From NCBI GenBank assembly GCA_963842505.1, contig CAWJGZ010000004.1, positions 1,302,001 through 1,366,000 on the forward strand: a DNA stretch of 64,000 nucleotides. Direction: 5' to 3'. Of this stretch, positions 25,730-34,258 are shown piece by piece. The position numbers and the translations under genes are program-made. The DNA is from PALSA-129 sp963842505 (lineage in GTDB: Bacteria; Acidobacteriota; Terriglobia; Bryobacterales; Bryobacteraceae). Under the pieces are notes generated by a model that saw only the letters and a program-made list of their open reading frames with translations, searched no databases and was not told the DNA's origin. The stretch's first letter is position 1. The number at the start of each line of letters is the position of its first letter.

Positions 25730-27787
25730 TCACCGGTAAAGGTGCTCGATATTGAGCTTTTTCATGCGCGACTGCAGCGTCGTCCGGCGCATGCCCAGGC
25801 GCTCCGCGGCCCCGTTCGGCCCCGAGACCCTTCCGTCGCATTCCCGCAACGCCCGGAGAATTCGTTCGCGCTCGGCTGATTCGTCCAGCCGGGAAGCCCT
25901 GGCGGGAGGAGCTGCTTTCGTAATTTCCGGAATCGCGATCTGCAGTACCCCGCCGGGGCTCAGAATTACCGATCGCTCAATCACGTTCTGCAACTCGCGG
26001 ATATTGCCCGGCCAGTCGTAGTTCGTCAGGGCCTCTATCGCCGCCGAAGGAATCGATTCGATAGGCCGGTTCATCCGCTTGGCGTGTTTCTGCGTGAAGT
26101 AGCGGATCAGCAGCGGGATGTCTTCCTTTCGCTCGCGCAGCGGAGGAACCATCAAGGGAAACACCTGCAGCCGGTAGTAAAGGTCGCTCCGAAACTTGCC
26201 TTCGTCCACCATCTGTTTCAGATCGCGGTTTGTGGCGGCGATGAAACGGACATCCACACGAATCGTCCGGTTGCCTCCCAGTCGCTCCAGTTCCTGCTCC
26301 TGGATCGCCCGCAGCAGCTTGGATTGCAGTTCTAACGGGATCTCGCCGACCTCGTCCAGAAATAGCGTCCCCTGGTGCGCCAGCTCGAACCGGCCGATCT
26401 TTTGCGCATACGCGCCGGTAAACGAGCCCTTCTCATGCCCGAATAACTCGCTTTCGAGCAACGTTGCCGGAATGGCGGCGCAATTGACTTTGATAAACGA
26501 CCGCTTGCTTCGCCCGCTCAGATCGTGCAGCGCGCGCGCCACCAGTTCCTTGCCCGTCCCCGTTTCCCCTTCGATGAGCACCGTGGCATCCGTCGGAGCC
26601 ACCACCTGAATGCTCCTGAGGACAGCCTGGAACGCCGGGCTCTCGCCGATCATGTTGCCCAGGTTTTGATCGAAACGAATCTCGTCTTCCAGATACAGCT
26701 TTTCGGTGGCCAGCTTGTCCTTGATCTGCGAAAGTTCCCGGTAGGCCAGCGCGTTTTCGGTTGCGATGGCAATCTGGCGCGCCACCTGAACTAGCAAATC
26801 CACCTCATCGTCGGTAAACGGCTCTCCACTCTTGCGGGTCAGATCGAGAACCCCGGAAATTCCGTTTGCGCTGGCCAGCGGAATCGAGCAACTCGAGCGG
26901 AATCCCAGGTCGGTGTACTTACGGTAGAGCGGAGACGGGAAGCGTTCGAAATCGAGTCCGGTGGTCATCACCGGCTTCCCGGTGGCCAGCGCCTCGCCCG
27001 AAGGAAGACCATCCGGACGCCCCGACGTTTCATCCGGCTCGAACTCGATGCCGCCCGGTGAGTGCAGCCCGTTTAGGTGTATTTCTCCAGTAGTCTTGTC
27101 CAGCAGCGTCACCGCCGCGAAATCGTGCACTACCACGCGGTTGAGCTGCTCGGATATGGCCGAGAAAAGTTCATCCATCGACAGCTTGGAAACCATGGCG
27201 TTGGTGATATCGAACAACACCCGCATCCGGTCGCGTTCCCGCAGCAGCGCTTGCCTGGCAAGATATCCATCCACCGAGACCGCCACTTCCGATGCAACCC
27301 GCTGCAAAAACGCCAGCGCCTCCGCATCGGGCTTGAACGGCGCGGTGAACCCGAACCCAAGTATCCCGAGCCGCCGGTCGCCGTTCGAAAGAGGCACCAG
27401 GGTCAACGCGTGAACGCCCTCTTCCAGGGCTTCCTGGATCACGCCGGCCCAGCGGGTCTCTTTTTCGAGCGGCGATATCACCAGTGGCTTCTGCTCGCGC
27501 CAGACCCACGCGCCGGCGTGGTCGCCCTCGGCGGGAAGCACGATTTCCTTATCCTTGTATGGCCTGTTCGCACTGACGGCATGCAAGCGGAGTCGGTCGT
27601 GAACGGGATCGTGGAGCGCCAGGGCCATAAAATCGAACGAGACGACGCGGCGCAGCGAACCCGCCAGCGAGTTACAAAGAGTCTCCAGATCGCTGTGCCC
27701 GGCGATCGACTGGGACAGGTCGAAGAGCGCTTTGTAGATTTCCGGCTCCGGAGCCCCCATATCGACGATGGTATCAGGCGGACTCAA
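25730..27787 (-). CDS. Sigma-54-dependent activator with two GAF domains
   Basis: The 685-residue product has an FhlA-like architecture. GAF domains lie at about 25-165 and 185-335, a helical linker follows, and then the AAA+ domain: GETGTGKELVARALHDL (Walker A), ESELFGHEKGSFTGA, TLFLDEVGEIPLELQSKLL (Walker B) and the sensor region FIAATNRDLKQMVDEGKFR. A Fis-type helix-turn-helix (GAAERLGMRRTTLQSRMKKL) ends the protein. The sigma-54 contact loop reads GSFTGA instead of GAFTGA, a change seen in some natural activators. GAF domains bind small molecules, so this is probably a ligand-responsive activator. It overlaps the radical SAM gene by 4 bases; the targets are unknown. Confidence 0.9.
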   Translation of the reverse strand: MSPPDTIVDMGAPEPEIYKALFDLSQSIAGHSDLETLCNSLAGSLRRVVSFDFMALALHDPVHDRLRLHAVSANRPYKDKEIVLPAEGDHAGAWVWREQKPLVISPLEKETRWAGVIQEALEEGVHALTLVPLSNGDRRLGILGFGFTAPFKPDAEALAFLQRVASEVAVSVDGYLARQALLRERDRMRVLFDITNAMVSKLSMDELFSAISEQLNRVVVHDFAAVTLLDKTTGEIHLNGLHSPGGIEFEPDETSGRPDGLPSGEALATGKPVMTTGLDFERFPSPLYRKYTDLGFRSSCSIPLASANGISGVLDLTRKSGEPFTDDEVDLLVQVARQIAIATENALAYRELSQIKDKLATEKLYLEDEIRFDQNLGNMIGESPAFQAVLRSIQVVAPTDATVLIEGETGTGKELVARALHDLSGRSKRSFIKVNCAAIPATLLESELFGHEKGSFTGAYAQKIGRFELAHQGTLFLDEVGEIPLELQSKLLRAIQEQELERLGGNRTIRVDVRFIAATNRDLKQMVDEGKFRSDLYYRLQVFPLMVPPLRERKEDIPLLIRYFTQKHAKRMNRPIESIPSAAIEALTNYDWPGNIRELQNVIERSVILSPGGVLQIAIPEITKAAPPARASRLDESAERERILRALRECDGRVSGPNGAAERLGMRRTTLQSRMKKLNIEHLYR

Positions 27788-29094
27788 TCCTCAAAGCTCC
27801 CCGTCGTCCCGTGGAACCCGTTCGCCGCCTGCTTGAGAACCCAGCGGATCGCGCGGGAAGCGTCGTAACAATACGAAAGGTTATGGTTCAACGTGGAAAA
27901 ACAGTGCTTTTGGCATTCCACCTTCATGCGTGCCAGTTCCCGGTCTTCAAAGCGCGGCCGGCCGGCGACTCCCCAATCCTCTGTGGCGCTATACATCGGA
28001 AAACATGGCGCCAGCGTGCCATCCGTCCGCACAATCAGGGAATTCTGGCCCGCGCGGCAGTCCCACTGCGGTAGCGTGCCGCGCAGGAAGGCTTTCATCT
28101 CCTCCAGGCGTCGCACCGAATTCACCATTTTGTAGCCCGAACGGTTCTTGGCGATGAGCCAGTCGATGACCGCGTCAACCTGGGGCCAGTCGGCCGGCGT
28201 GATGTAGGTGCTGTTGCCGGAATTGTGCTTGAAATCCGGCTGCTCCAGCATGGGAGTCTCGTTGATATGGTAGTCGGTCGCGATCCCTACCTCGTGGGCG
28301 ATTTCGGTCAGTTCCATCACGTCGGACAGGTTGATGCGAGTGATGTTGATATTGAAGAAGACACTGAAACCGTAGACGTACTGCTTCTTGATCAGGTAAT
28401 CGAAGTAGGGCCTGATGGGAGCCAGAGCTTTGGGCAGTTCCTGGCGGTCCTCCACGGAGTCCACCGCCAGGTTGATGGTGGCTACCCCGGCGTCGCCGAG
28501 CCGGTCGATTACATTCGGACGCATCAACCGCCCGTTAGTCGGCACGTAAACCCAAAAACCCTTCCGGGCCGCATAGTCCACCACCTTGTGCGCGAACAGC
28601 GGCCGCAGCAGCACCTCGCCACCCATCAACGCCAGCACGCGGCAACGGGTGTCGTGCAGCCAATCGATCGAGCGGCGCGCGACCTCTTCGGTCATGCCCT
28701 TCACGTTGTTGTTGTACGCCCAGCAGTAAAAGCAGTCCAGGTTGCACTTCCATTCGGTGAACAGATACGAAATGATCGGATGGAATTCGCCGGGCTTCAC
28801 CCGCGACCCGATGTACGGATACAGCCACCCCCGCAGCGCCCGCCCCACCATCGGCACCGTCACGCGCGTTCGATACGGGTTCCCATTGCGCGGAAGAAAT
28901 TTGGGATCCGGCTCAACATCCCCGAATTTTTCCGGATACCTGGGGAAGAATGGCACAGGCAGTCCTGACAATTCATCCCCGCCCAGCGTAACCCGGGCTA
29001 TCCCCATCTCCCGCTCTTGATCGTTCCCCCGTTGGGGCGCTTCATTGCCGGCCGATGTATGCTGCTGAACATCATCGGCCCTGGTTTTCAACAT
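27784..29094 (-). CDS. Radical SAM protein with C-terminal cysteine-rich region
   Basis: This 436-residue enzyme has the canonical CNLDCFYC cluster motif (C-x3-C-x2-C) about one third in, followed by ALMGGEVLLRPLF (the GGE motif) and VPTNGRLMRPNVIDRL typical of the TIM-barrel core. The C terminus has more cysteines (WDCRAGQNSLIVRTDGTLAP, ECQKHCFSTLNHNLSYCYD) in a SPASM-like arrangement, which could bind extra Fe-S clusters. The long N-terminal segment before the motif (FFPRYPEKFGDVEPDP) is unusual. ATG 29094 has an AAGGAGG site 12 bases upstream. Its substrate is unknown; it is translationally linked to the sigma-54 activator and to an exported protein upstream. Confidence 0.85.
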   Translation of the reverse strand: MLKTRADDVQQHTSAGNEAPQRGNDQEREMGIARVTLGGDELSGLPVPFFPRYPEKFGDVEPDPKFLPRNGNPYRTRVTVPMVGRALRGWLYPYIGSRVKPGEFHPIISYLFTEWKCNLDCFYCWAYNNNVKGMTEEVARRSIDWLHDTRCRVLALMGGEVLLRPLFAHKVVDYAARKGFWVYVPTNGRLMRPNVIDRLGDAGVATINLAVDSVEDRQELPKALAPIRPYFDYLIKKQYVYGFSVFFNINITRINLSDVMELTEIAHEVGIATDYHINETPMLEQPDFKHNSGNSTYITPADWPQVDAVIDWLIAKNRSGYKMVNSVRRLEEMKAFLRGTLPQWDCRAGQNSLIVRTDGTLAPCFPMYSATEDWGVAGRPRFEDRELARMKVECQKHCFSTLNHNLSYCYDASRAIRWVLKQAANGFHGTTGSFED

Positions 29095-29830
29095 TTTGAT
29101 ATCCAGCCTCCTTCTTGGATGAAGCAGTGCCATAGCCGCAAACGCTGGTTCCCGCTGCCGCCGGCTGATCGTCGATGGAATGCAGGCACATCGCCACTTG
29201 TGCTTCGCCCACTATGCGCGTCTGAACCGTCAGCAGCAATCGAACTGGCTGAGAACACTGCTCAAGACTCTGATAATCCTGCACAAAACGAAAAGTCCGA
29301 ACAAACATCGACGGCGATTTAATGAAGTCGCCCCACAAACGCAACGGCGCGGCGGTGGCTGCGTCCAACCACAACTCGCCCTTGAAGAGGCCCACCCGTT
29401 TCCGCTCCGGCTTTAGGCGGTACACGTATGCGGCCAAACCGTTGTAATCCGCTGTCTTGTCATAAATGAACGAATAGTTCTGGCGGCTTACGGCGGTATC
29501 CGCGGCCGGTTCGGGCGGCTCCGCCTCGTTGGCCAGGAACCGGGCGATCACCGCGGTCTTGACAAAATTGTCTCCCGTGAATCGCAGACCGGAGTAGACA
29601 CTCCGTCCGGCTTGGGAAATTCGCTTGAGTCCGCTCATGCTTCCGTGCTTCCTGAGCTTCGGAAGGGAAGCCTCGATTTGAACCGCAAACTCCAGGTCGG
29701 AACATCCGGCTTGCCGGTCGCGCGCCCCGGCCAAGTATCGGTCCAGCGCCTCGGAGGGCGCCAGCATTTGAGCCGGGCAGAACCCCGGAAACAGAAGTAC
29801 CAATGCGATCTTGCCGAAATTACCGTTCAT
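29072..29830 (-). CDS. Exported protein of unknown function, possibly lipoprotein-carrier-like
   Basis: The 252-residue product has a signal peptide (MNGNFGKIALVLLFPGFCPA). A mainly beta-rich body follows, with YVYRLKPERKRVGLFKGELW and DAATAAPLRLWGDFIKSPSM, phrases that resemble outer-membrane lipoprotein-sorting (LolA/LolB-fold) proteins that measure a substrate against a membrane. That resemblance is weak. The start at 29830 is chosen from the signal peptide; upstream codons run into the TPR gene. The 3' end overlaps the radical SAM start by 23 bases, so expression is probably coupled. Confidence 0.65.
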   Translation of the reverse strand: MNGNFGKIALVLLFPGFCPAQMLAPSEALDRYLAGARDRQAGCSDLEFAVQIEASLPKLRKHGSMSGLKRISQAGRSVYSGLRFTGDNFVKTAVIARFLANEAEPPEPAADTAVSRQNYSFIYDKTADYNGLAAYVYRLKPERKRVGLFKGELWLDAATAAPLRLWGDFIKSPSMFVRTFRFVQDYQSLEQCSQPVRLLLTVQTRIVGEAQVAMCLHSIDDQPAAAGTSVCGYGTASSKKEAGYQNVENQGR

Positions 29831-29838
29831 GGTTTTAG

Positions 29839-30381
29839 TTACGGGACAAAGTACCCAAAAACACCCGATGTCCGCAGGACTACCCACCGCATCCACCACC
29901 CGGCGCCCCGATGCTCTTTCCGGGCATCGGCAAGTTCCTCGGTTAGTAATTCCGCAACCGGTGACCCCGGGCTGATCCGCTCCCGCAGGGCCGCGGCTCG
30001 CTCCAACCCTCCGCCGAACCATTCCGGAGAGTCCACGTAAAAGTCGAACAGCTCCAGCAGGTACTCGTCATTCTGTGGTTCGATCTGGACAGCCTGCTCC
30101 AGGTTGCGGCGCGCTTTACGGGCGTTTTTCGGGGCGGACAGCAAACCCGATACTTCGGCCAATCGGGCGTACGATTTACCCAGCCAGTAGTGCAGCGCAG
30201 CGCTCTCGGGCTGCTCCGCCAGGGCGTTTTCAAAGGAATGCGTGGCCTGCTTGAACTCACACGCGAAGAAGTGAAACTCGCCATCCCTCGCCCACTGCGC
30301 TGCGATCTCGGCGCCCCGTGGCCCCGCAGCCCCTGAAACCGCGCCGGCGCTCAACAACAGAATCGCACCCCAATACCGCAC
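29839..30381 (-). CDS. Exported TPR-repeat protein
   Basis: The 180-residue product begins with a signal peptide (MRYWGAILLLSAGAVSGAAG). Two to three TPR units follow: FACEFKQATHSFENALAEQP, SAALHYWLGKSYARLAEVSG and RKARRNLEQAVQIEPQNDEY. The C terminus has a hydrophobic patch, WWMRWVVLRTSGVFGYFVP. GTG at 30381 is supported by GGGAGG five bases upstream. TPR proteins scaffold protein-protein contacts, here in the periplasm. It is the first clear gene of the four-gene minus-strand operon that ends with the sigma-54 activator. Confidence 0.78.
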   Translation of the reverse strand: MRYWGAILLLSAGAVSGAAGPRGAEIAAQWARDGEFHFFACEFKQATHSFENALAEQPESAALHYWLGKSYARLAEVSGLLSAPKNARKARRNLEQAVQIEPQNDEYLLELFDFYVDSPEWFGGGLERAAALRERISPGSPVAELLTEELADARKEHRGAGWWMRWVVLRTSGVFGYFVP

Positions 30382-30403
30382 GTCAGCCTCCCTGCGACCC
30401 CGT

Positions 30404-30487
30404 TCATCGCTTGGATTGCGGCTTGTCCAACAGCGACAAGACCATGCACAGTCCGATTAGCGTTCCCAGGCACGACACAACCAACAT
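30404..30487 (-). CDS. Possible 27-residue single-helix membrane peptide
   Basis: A short frame reads MLVVSCLGTLIGLCMVLSLL followed by DKPQSKR and a stop. It is one hydrophobic helix with a charged C-terminal tail, the look of many small bacterial membrane peptides. It lies 22 bases upstream of the TPR gene on the same strand. No ribosome site is visible, so it could be chance. Confidence 0.3.
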   Translation of the reverse strand: MLVVSCLGTLIGLCMVLSLLDKPQSKR

Positions 30488-30645
30488 ATCTGTCTGTTCG
30501 ATTCACCAGGCGGAAACAATCAGTGCACTTCGATCTCCAGCCAAAGCCGTTGGTATTCCGACAGTCGGGATGCCGACTGCGCGTCGTTTGCCGAAGCAAC
30601 TGCCGAAACCTCGGCATCCCGCAGCCCTCGCCATCCAAGGCCAGC

Positions 30646-30710
30646 ACAGAGCCGGGAGCGTGAGCGAGCGGCCAGTTCCTGGCTGCATGGCAGCCGCTCG
30701 CTATGCCGCA
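30646..30710 (+). repeat. Dispersed palindromic repeat, copy 2
   Basis: Its core GAGCGGCCAGTTCCTGGCTG continues to GCAGCCGCTCG and is closely similar to the cores at 6708 and 55083. The outer arm ACAGAGCCGGGAGCG is retained, but the conserved tail of the other copies is missing. It lies in the 384-base gap between the TPR gene and the STAS-like gene. Just upstream, GTCGGGATGCCGAC (about 30561-30574) is a further small palindrome. Otherwise the gap holds only the possible peptide at 30404. Confidence 0.7.
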
Positions 30711-30765
30711 CACCCGCCGCCGTTATCTCGCAACCGGATTGGATACCAGAGTGCATCGCCACATC

Positions 30766-31089
30766 ATGGGAGGTGCTCCCGCGGTGTTCCGGGTCAGCAA
30801 AACAGAGGAGCCGTCGCGCACTGTCGTCACCATTGACGGGGACCTATCGGGCGATTACATCGAGGTCGTCGAGACCTGCTGCGATCAGGCGATATCCGTG
30901 GGCAAGCCGGTCCACTTCTTCCTGCGCGATGTCTCGACGGTCGACCAGGCCGGCCGTGCCCTGCTGCGCCGGTTGACCGCCAAAGGCGTCCGCCTGCTCG
31001 CCAGTGGCGTTTACACCTCTTATCTCATCCGGACGCTGAACAAGGCCGGCACGGAGTCAGTAACTCCTCCAACCCCGGTGAAGTGCTGA
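30766..31089 (+). CDS. STAS-like small regulatory protein
   Basis: The product has 107 residues with an alpha/beta pattern typical of STAS anti-anti-sigma proteins: RTVVTIDGDLSGDYIEVVET, KPVHFFLRDVSTVDQAGRAL and LRRLTAKGVRLLASGVYTS. The residue at the usual phosphoserine position is not obvious, so regulation may not be by phosphorylation. ATG 30766 has no ribosome site; GTG 30784, preceded by GGGAGG at 30768-30773, is a serious alternative and would give MFRVSKTEEPS. It precedes the hydrogenase operon by about 100 bases to that promoter, so a regulatory link is possible but unproven. Confidence 0.6.
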   Translation: MGGAPAVFRVSKTEEPSRTVVTIDGDLSGDYIEVVETCCDQAISVGKPVHFFLRDVSTVDQAGRALLRRLTAKGVRLLASGVYTSYLIRTLNKAGTESVTPPTPVKC

Positions 31090-31188
31090 GGCGGGTGCCA
31101 TCCGACCCTCGGTCGTCCCAACATACCTTACAAAGTGGTCGGGTCCGTCGCAATCGCTAAAAATACCAATAAAAAGGGCCTTTTTATC

Positions 31189-31218
31189 TTGACTGCCCGC
31201 TAAAATGGGGTCCATAAT
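31189..31218 (+). promoter_or_regulatory. Likely hydrogenase operon promoter
   Basis: TTGACT (31189-31194), an 18-base spacer and CATAAT (31213-31218) make a good sigma-70 match, leaving a leader of roughly 110 bases before the ATG at 31336. Just upstream, AAAAAGGGCCTTTTT (31171-31185) is a near-palindrome that could end the previous transcript. A -24/-12 promoter was looked for and not found. Confidence 0.5.
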
Positions 31219-31335
31219 AGGGCTTCATTGGGAGCGCGGCACGGGTTGGAATACCGTGCGTTCTTTCCCGTTGCTCCAAGTTGGAAGGCAAACCTGCCGG
31301 CTGCCGCGCCGCCAGCGAGCGTTGGGGGTAACCTA

Positions 31336-32487
31336 ATGCCTGCTCCCGAGTACAGCATTGCGGACGCCCTGCGATGCTATGGCATCCCACGTAGAAGGTT
31401 TCTGAAGTTCTGCGGCTCGATGGCGGCGGTGCTGGGTCTGCCGTTGAGCGCGGCCGCGCAGGTCGCGGCAACCCTGGAAAAGAAGCGTCGGCCGGTACTG
31501 GTGTGGCTGGAGTTGCAGGATTGCGCCGGTAACTCCGAGTCAATGTTGCGCGCCAGTCATCCGTCTATCACCGAGTTGGTGCTCTCCTTTTTCTCCTGGG
31601 AATACCACGAGACGATTATGGCGGCGGCCGGCAAGCAGGCCGAAAGCGTTCTGGATCGCGTGGTGCGTGAGGAGGCCGGCAAGTACCTGGCGATCGTGGA
31701 AGGTTCGATTCCCACCGCCAATCCCGGATATTGTACGATTGGCGGCCGCTCGGCTTTGGATATCGCCAGGCGGGTTTGCGGGAGTGCCGCGGCCGTGATC
31801 GCCGTCGGCTCCTGCGCGTTCGATGGCGGCCCGCAGCGCTCCTCCCCGAACCCCACCGGCGCCATCAGCGTTGGGGAGGCCATCCCGAACTTGAATCTGG
31901 TGAATATGGGAGGCTGCCCTCACAACCCCGCCAATACCGCCGCGCTCCTCGTCTATTGGCTTACCTATGGCAGGATGCCCGCGCTGGACGCCCATAAGCG
32001 CCCATTGTTCGCCTACGGGCACATCATCCACGACCAGTGCGAGAGGCGCGCCAACTACGATGCCGGCCGTTTCGTGGAACGCTGGGACGACGATGGCGCC
32101 AGGCGCGGCTACTGCCTCTATAAGATGGGATGCAAAGGGCCGCAAGCCACCTTCAACTGCCCGGTGGTCCGCTGGAACGATGGAACCAGTTGGCCCGTGC
32201 AATCCGGGCACGGCTGCGCCGCCTGCGCCTCCTACCGCTTCTGGGACACGGCGCTTCCCCTCTATCAGCGCCTCCCGGGCGTTCCAGGTTTCGGTGTGGA
32301 CATTACCGCCGGCAAGATCGGCGGCTGGTTGACTGCTGGCGTTGCGGCCGCTCTCGGGTTGCATGGAATCGCCAGCGCGGCGCGTGCGCAAATGCGCCCG
32401 CGAGGCGAGGAGCCGAGAGGCGGCCCGACCGAGATTGGCCGCCGGGACGGCTTGGTGGAGCGCGAAGGGCCGCCCGGGAAATCGTGA
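31336..32487 (+). CDS. [NiFe]-hydrogenase small subunit, Tat-exported, with altered proximal-cluster motif
   Basis: The 383-residue electron-transfer subunit has a twin-arginine signal (RRRFLKFCGSMAAVLGLPL, from residue 19) and the usual cluster-binding stations. The proximal site reads QDCAGNSES: Cys 63 is present but the second cysteine is Asn 66, with Asp 62 adjacent. The other proximal ligands, GSCAFDGG and GGCPHNP, are kept. The distal His/Cys set (HIIHDQCERR, GYCLYKMGCKGP) and the medial set (ATFNCP, GHGCAACAS) follow. The extra cysteines of oxygen-tolerant enzymes are absent. A weak hydrophobic helix (GGWLTAGVAAALGLHG) near the C terminus may anchor it to the membrane. ATG 31336 is preceded by GGGGGTA. 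Confidence 0.9.
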   Translation: MPAPEYSIADALRCYGIPRRRFLKFCGSMAAVLGLPLSAAAQVAATLEKKRRPVLVWLELQDCAGNSESMLRASHPSITELVLSFFSWEYHETIMAAAGKQAESVLDRVVREEAGKYLAIVEGSIPTANPGYCTIGGRSALDIARRVCGSAAAVIAVGSCAFDGGPQRSSPNPTGAISVGEAIPNLNLVNMGGCPHNPANTAALLVYWLTYGRMPALDAHKRPLFAYGHIIHDQCERRANYDAGRFVERWDDDGARRGYCLYKMGCKGPQATFNCPVVRWNDGTSWPVQSGHGCAACASYRFWDTALPLYQRLPGVPGFGVDITAGKIGGWLTAGVAAALGLHGIASAARAQMRPRGEEPRGGPTEIGRRDGLVEREGPPGKS

Positions 32488-32539
32488 CCGTGGAGAAGGG
32501 CTGTAAGCATCGGATCTGCCGAAAGCCGGGAGTTCAGAT

Positions 32540-34249
32540 ATGGCGCGTATCGTCGTTGATCCACTGACGCGAATTGAAGGGCATCTTCGCGTCGAGGCCC
32601 AGGTTGAGGGTGGCGTGATCTCCGATGCCTGGAGCTCCGGCACCATGTTCCGGGGGCTCGAGCTGGTAGTTCGTAACCGCGACCCGCGCGAGGCGTGGTA
32701 CTGGCTGCAGCGCATCTGTTCCGTGTGTACTGTCGTGCATGCCCTCGCTTCCGTGCGGGCCGTGGAGGACGCGCTGCAGATCGAAGTGCCGGACAATGCG
32801 CGCATCGTCCGCAACCTGATCGCCGGCGCGCAACTGGTACAGGATCACGTCGTCCACTTCTATCACCTGCAGGCGCTCGACTGGGTGGACGTAGCCAGCG
32901 CCATCAAGGCCGACCCGGCGAAAACGGCGCAGATTGCCGGCTCGTTATCCGAGTGGCCCAAGTCCGGAGTGAGCCATTTCAGGGCCGTTCAGGCCCAGGT
33001 GCGGGCTCTGGTCGAGAGCGGCCAGTTAAGCGTGTTCGCCAACGGCTACTGGGGCCATCCGGCGTACCGTCTGCCGCCCGAAGTGAATCTGCTCGCGGTT
33101 TCCCACTATCTGGATGCGCTGGAATTTCAGCGCGATTTCATCCGGATGCATGCGGTGCTGGGCGGCAAGAATCCGCACCTGCAAACCTTCCTCGTCGGCG
33201 GAATGTCGACCGCCATGGACCCCGATTCTCCCCAGGCCGTCATCAATCCGGAGCGTCTGCAACTCCTCCGCACCCTGATTGAGATGGGCCGGCAGTTCGT
33301 ACACCAGGTTTACGTGCCGGATGTGCTTGCCATTGCCGGGTTTTACGCCGACTGGTTCACACGCGGCGAGGGCGTGGGCAACTTCCTGGCCTATGGAGAC
33401 TATCCGGACAAGAGCATGCGCGATCCATCGGCGTTCTTCTTCCCCGCCGGGGTGGTTCGAAAACGCGACCTGTCGCTGGTACAGCCGTTTTCCCCGGAAA
33501 AGATCACCGAGTATGTCGCGCGGTCCTGGTATCAATACGGAGATAACAAGCCCGCCAAGCATCCATTCGAAGGCGAGACCAAACCCGCTTACACTGGCCC
33601 CGCGCCGCCCTATGACTACCTCCAGGTCGACCAGAAGTATTCCTGGCTGAAAGCTCCGCGCTATGAGAACGAGGTGATGGAACTCGGTCCCCTGGCGCGT
33701 TTCGTCGTCGCATATGCGGCCGGCAAACAGCCCGCCAAAGGCCTTGTCGATTCCGTTTTAGCTCAAATCAAACAGCCTCCGGCGGCCCTGTTCTCGACCC
33801 TCGGACGCATTGCCGCACGCGCCATGGAGGCTCAGCTTGTGGCGGACAGATTGACCGGCTGGTGGCAGGAATTATCGGACAATCTCGGCCGGCGAGTCCT
33901 CGCCATGCACAACGGCGCGCGCTGGGATCCCGACTCCTGGCCGAACTCCTGCCGCGGTTTTGGGCAGCACGAGGCGCCGCGTGGTTCGTTAGGCCATTGG
34001 GTCGAGATCGAGAATGGCGCCATTCGTAATTACCAGGTGATCGCGCCCACCACCTGGAACGGCGGCCCGCGCGATGCCATGGGGCAGCGCGGACCTTACG
34101 AGGCCGCGCTGATCAAGCATCCGGTTGCGGACCCGGACAAACCGCTCGAACTGCTTCGCACCATTCACTCTTTCGACCCGTGCCTGGCCTGCGCGGTTCA
34201 AGTCGTGGATGCGCGGGGACGTCGTTGGCAATCGGTTGGTGCGACATAG
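32540..34249 (+). CDS. [NiFe]-hydrogenase large (catalytic) subunit with variant L1/L2 motifs
   Basis: The 569-residue protein carries the Ni-Fe site. All four cysteine ligands are present: RICSVCTVVH (Cys 60, Cys 63) and DPCLACAVQ (Cys 548, Cys 551). Two motif positions are unusual: L1 has Ser instead of Gly after the first Cys, and L2 ends in Gln 554 where the maturation protease normally cuts after His. Fifteen residues follow that point, as expected of a precursor tail. The N-terminal DPLTRIEGHLRVEA is the standard start. It lies 52 bases after the small subunit and travels with it through the Tat system. By context it feeds electrons to the cytochrome encoded next. Confidence 0.92.
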   Translation: MARIVVDPLTRIEGHLRVEAQVEGGVISDAWSSGTMFRGLELVVRNRDPREAWYWLQRICSVCTVVHALASVRAVEDALQIEVPDNARIVRNLIAGAQLVQDHVVHFYHLQALDWVDVASAIKADPAKTAQIAGSLSEWPKSGVSHFRAVQAQVRALVESGQLSVFANGYWGHPAYRLPPEVNLLAVSHYLDALEFQRDFIRMHAVLGGKNPHLQTFLVGGMSTAMDPDSPQAVINPERLQLLRTLIEMGRQFVHQVYVPDVLAIAGFYADWFTRGEGVGNFLAYGDYPDKSMRDPSAFFFPAGVVRKRDLSLVQPFSPEKITEYVARSWYQYGDNKPAKHPFEGETKPAYTGPAPPYDYLQVDQKYSWLKAPRYENEVMELGPLARFVVAYAAGKQPAKGLVDSVLAQIKQPPAALFSTLGRIAARAMEAQLVADRLTGWWQELSDNLGRRVLAMHNGARWDPDSWPNSCRGFGQHEAPRGSLGHWVEIENGAIRNYQVIAPTTWNGGPRDAMGQRGPYEAALIKHPVADPDKPLELLRTIHSFDPCLACAVQVVDARGRRWQSVGAT

Positions 34250-34258
34250 GAGGCTGCG

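Noticed and set aside
31225..31260. Sigma-54 promoter before the hydrogenase genes
   Set aside because: GGCACGGGTTGG looked similar, but the second GC element is not at the required distance. The sigma-70 match upstream is better.
33005..33030. Further copy of the dispersed palindrome
   Set aside because: GAGCGGCCAGTTAAGCG inside the hydrogenase large subunit matches only the first few bases and has no second arm.
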